NCBI GenBank assembly: GCA_947095945.1
Contig: CAMUQM010000109.1
Span: 1-6,718 of the forward strand
Direction: 5' to 3'
DNA from: an uncultured Prevotella sp.
Lineage (GTDB): Bacteria; Bacteroidota; Bacteroidia; Bacteroidales; Bacteroidaceae
Length of the DNA: 6,718 nt
The notes below the pieces were generated by a model. That model saw only the letters and a list, made by a program, of their open reading frames with translations, was not told the DNA's origin and searched no databases. The translations under genes were made by a program, and so were the position numbers. Within the stretch, counting starts at the first letter, position 1. Each line of letters opens with the position of its first letter. This document shows, piece after piece, positions 6,169-6,718 of the stretch.

Positions 6169-6200
6169 AAGCCTCCCCCTACCCCTCCGAAAGGAGGGGA
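6169..6200 (+). repeat. GC-rich hairpin repeat element after fabI, copy 1
   Basis: Starting directly after the fabI stops, AAGCCTCCCCCT leads into a perfect stem CCCCTCC-GAAA-GGAGGGG (6182-6199) capped by a GAAA tetraloop. A second 6-bp hairpin follows, CCTAAC/GTTAGG (6204-6209, 6218-6223). The composition contrasts sharply with the AT-rich surroundings. A related element lies in the opposite orientation at 6401-6436, so this is probably a dispersed repeat rather than a simple terminator; it has no U-run. Confidence 0.65.
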
Positions 6201-6307
6201 GTGCCTAACGGAAGTCAGTTAGGATAACTTTATTGTGATAGTTTCCACTACTATCGAATATAAATCCTCTTTATGATTACGACGAGGAAGGTTTTTAGGA
6301 AAATAAT

Positions 6308-6345
6308 AAAAAGCTCCAGTAAGTGAAAACTTATTGGAGCTTTTT
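6308..6345. terminator. Bidirectional terminator between fabI and the RNase H gene
   Basis: The arms AAAAAGCTCCAGTAAGT (6308-6324) and ACTTATTGGAGCTTTTT (6329-6345) pair over 17 bp with a single G-T wobble and a GAAA loop. Each strand ends in a T run, so the hairpin can stop transcripts from both convergent genes. Confidence 0.88.
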
Positions 6346-6400
6346 ATTTCTATCGTTATTCTCGAAATAGCTTATTGTACCAAATCTTAAGCGAATTTGT

Positions 6401-6436
6401 CTCCCTCCCCCTTCGGGGAGGGTCGGGGTGGGGCTT
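6401..6436 (-). repeat. GC-rich hairpin repeat element after the RNase H gene, copy 2
   Basis: On the minus strand this begins AAGCCCCACCCCGACCCTCC immediately after the TAA of the RNase H gene, then forms a stem with arms CCCTCCCC (6403-6410) and GGGGAGGG (6415-6422). It resembles copy 1 in its AAGCCyC start, the pyrimidine-rich leader and the closing hairpin, but differs in loop and stem sequence. Both copies lie in the same position relative to their gene's stop codon. Confidence 0.6.
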
Positions 6437-6718
6437 TTATTTTCTTCCGAAGTCGGCAGGTATTTCACCCCACTGCTTCGTTTCCCACTTTATAATAGGT
6501 GTCGTTACTTTATGCGTTTGGAGCCAATGTTCAGCACGAGCAATGATTTGATGGAGTTCTTCAGTCTCTGCATTGCGGACAAAAGTAGTCTTACAATGTT
6601 TTTTATTTACCCATAAGATAGCATTATAAGAGTCGCTATAAATAACTTTATCCTTAATACCTTGCTTCTCCATCAGTGCTAAAGCGTGAACAATAGCGAG
6701 GAACTCACCAATGTTGTT
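6437..6718 (-). CDS. rnhA: Ribonuclease H, viroplasmin-type family (C-terminal 93 residues)
   Basis: The frame runs off the right edge of the window; an internal ATG at 6673 is not the start, because the frame continues upstream as NNIGEFLAIVHALAL. RNase H cuts the RNA strand of RNA:DNA hybrids, removing primers and R-loops. Three active-site acids are visible: Glu in NNIGEF (fragment residue 5), Asp in IYSDSYNAILWV (29) and Asp in IPADFGRK (89); the first catalytic Asp lies beyond the window. The C-terminus WGEIPADFGRK is, as I recall, characteristic of Bacteroidetes/Firmicutes RNases H that carry an N-terminal viroplasmin (caulimovirus-like) hybrid-binding domain; that domain would be outside this window. 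The gene is convergent with fabI and shares the bidirectional terminator. The visible part is intact. Confidence 0.92.
   Translation of the reverse strand, partial: NNIGEFLAIVHALALMEKQGIKDKVIYSDSYNAILWVNKKHCKTTFVRNAETEELHQIIARAEHWLQTHKVTTPIIKWETKQWGEIPADFGRK

Noticed and set aside
6428..6616. 62-codon plus-strand frame opposite the RNase H gene
   Set aside because: The minus strand encodes conserved RNase H active-site motifs in this interval.

Overview
The window looks like chromosomal DNA of a Bacteroidetes bacterium, most likely Prevotella. The signs are Bacteroidetes-type promoters (TAnnTTTG -7 boxes with TTG-type -33 boxes), starts without strong Shine-Dalgarno sites, a Bacteroidetes-type FabI, and a viroplasmin-type RNase H ending. 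The genus is inferred from remembered protein similarity; no search was run.

Layout. (1) 6-551 (+): small outer lipoprotein of unknown function, closed by a hairpin terminator. (2) 747-2741 (+): exported 664-residue protein with an N-terminal helix-hairpin-helix domain and a probable outer-membrane beta-barrel, with its own promoter. (3) 2792-3541 (-): exported protein of unknown function, convergent with the previous gene, with a promoter at 3600-3631. (4) 3633-5115: an AT-rich accessory-looking block with no intact gene. It holds a decayed RhuM-family gene on the minus strand (N-terminal third missing, two in-frame nonsense codons), bracketed by a 25-28 bp inverted repeat. Beside it is a ~608 bp non-coding stretch bounded by a second, 23-bp inverted repeat, containing five tandem 22-bp units, a 33-bp-spaced direct repeat and a 17-bp-arm palindrome. 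(5) 5309-6166 (+): fabI, enoyl-ACP reductase, with its own promoter. (6) 6167-6436: intergenic region between convergent genes, with a perfect bidirectional terminator and two oppositely oriented copies of a GC-rich hairpin element, one directly after each stop codon. (7) 6437-6718 (-): the C-terminal end of ribonuclease H, running off the window.

The intact genes do not form one pathway: two envelope proteins of unknown role, one further exported protein, one essential fatty-acid enzyme and one RNA:DNA-hybrid nuclease, apparently all separate transcription units. The most unusual part is 3633-5115, where a dead gene and a repeat-rich non-coding segment sit side by side, each framed by its own inverted repeat. 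I see no evidence of a complete new system here; the best candidates are one or two small non-autonomous mobile elements.
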